A DNA stretch of 64,000 nt from Bog-473 sp963756025 (GTDB lineage Bacteria; Actinomycetota; Acidimicrobiia; Acidimicrobiales; RAAP-2), in contig CAVWMF010000009.1 of NCBI GenBank assembly GCA_963756025.1, positions 124,001 through 188,000 on the forward strand. Reading direction: 5' to 3'. Below, piece by piece: positions 63,796 to 64,000 of the stretch (position 1 is its first letter; every line of letters starts with the position of its first letter). The translations under genes were made by a program, and so were the position numbers. The notes beneath the pieces are model-generated. The model was given only the letters and a program-made list of their open reading frames with translations, made no database searches and was not told the origin of the DNA.

Positions 63796-64000
63796 ATGCC
63801 GCATGCATCTCTGGCCGCGAAGTGGGGCGCGGGCGAGCCGGCGTTCGGTGGGTGGGTCACCACGGAATCGGAGGCGAACATTTCGCTCTTCGGACGCCTC
63901 GGTTATGACTATGTGGGCATCGACACCCAGCATTCGGCGGTCAGCGAGGCGCAGGCCGCCGTGCTCGTGCGACGCCTGGTCGCCGCGCCGTTCGGCGTGA
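63796..64000 (+). CDS. HpcH/HpaI aldolase family protein, cut off by window end
   Basis: The first 68 residues of a protein that continues past base 64000. The opening PAFGGWVTTESEANISLFGRLGYDYVGIDTQHS is the start of the class II 2-oxoacid aldolase barrel of HpcH/HpaI proteins (4-hydroxy-2-oxoheptanedioate or 2-dehydro-3-deoxyglucarate aldolases); the His of TQHS is the usual base. The start ATG 63796 lies 4 bases after the oxidase stop, so it is coupled to it. It would cleave a 4-hydroxy-2-oxoacid into pyruvate and an aldehyde. Confidence 0.75.
   Translation, partial: MPHASLAAKWGAGEPAFGGWVTTESEANISLFGRLGYDYVGIDTQHSAVSEAQAAVLVRRLVAAPFGV

Noticed and set aside
1..64000. CRISPR arrays, tRNA or rRNA genes, and insertion sequences.
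   Set aside because: No regularly spaced direct repeats of 25-40 bases, no cloverleaf with TTCRA-type arm, and no transposase or integrase motif were recognised by eye; a covariance-model scan would be decisive for RNAs.

Overview
The window is a high-GC actinobacterial segment (by eye roughly 60-65% G+C, with many GTG/TTG starts). Mycofactocin-type short-chain dehydrogenases (SDRs), an LLM-class (F420/FMN) oxidoreductase, a mycothiol-type DinB/maleylpyruvate-isomerase-like protein, three class I-type P450s and many CoA-transferase, acyl-CoA dehydrogenase and acyl-CoA ligase genes point to Actinomycetota, plausibly Acidimicrobiia or a mycobacterial relative. That placement is inferred from gene content only. 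No rRNA, tRNA, transposase, integrase, phage gene or CRISPR array was seen.

Layout. 1-2.9 kb: a cut-off upstream gene tail, a perfect 14-bp palindrome and an amidohydrolase, then a scar where two truncated genes meet, and a SpoU methyltransferase. 2.9-5.3 kb: a secreted two-lobed aspartic protease, a small frame-broken gene and a GNAT acetyltransferase. 5.3-11.4 kb: a PadR regulator with two near-identical MacB/FtsX-type ABC ATPases and one FtsX-like permease; the same PadR-type operator overlaps both promoters. A small membrane protein and a hemerythrin-like protein follow. 11.8-16.7 kb: a heavily frame-broken solute-binding protein, hypotheticals, an aldo-keto reductase and a PIG-L deacetylase. 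16.7-28.7 kb: Gfo/Idh dehydrogenase, two P450s, PNPOx-like and SnoaL-like proteins, an aldehyde dehydrogenase remnant, a tandem CaiB fusion, a single CaiB, and MDMPI-like and DsbA-like proteins. 28.7-32.4 kb: a three-gene branched-chain-type ABC importer with fused LivH-LivM permease. 32.9-38 kb: SDR, SnoaL-like, LLM oxidoreductase, double hotdog protein and N-acyl-D-amino-acid deacylase. 38-44 kb: a divergent acyl-CoA cassette (acyl-CoA dehydrogenase, enoyl-CoA hydratase and CaiB leftward; acyl-CoA dehydrogenase and ligase rightward). 44.3-55.3 kb: a rightward run with solute-binding protein, a shortened amidohydrolase, a second tandem CaiB fusion, three SDRs (two mycofactocin-type), SRPBCC, VOC, cupin, acyl-CoA ligase and a D-2-hydroxyacid dehydrogenase. 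55.3-64 kb: a leftward ligase, then a rightward acyl-CoA dehydrogenase pair, SDR, P450, cyclase-family hydrolase, FMN 2-hydroxyacid oxidase and the start of an HpaI-family aldolase.

Together the genes describe uptake of an organic acid or amide-like compound, oxidation by P450s and SDRs, CoA activation by ligases or CoA transfer, and beta-oxidation-type breakdown. The substrate cannot be named from sequence alone.

Two cautions. At least fourteen reading frames or frame segments between 4.4 and 43.3 kb are interrupted by single-base indels, mostly insertions in short homopolymers, while protein similarity continues in the next frame; sequencing error is the simplest explanation. From 44.3 kb onward I found no such break.
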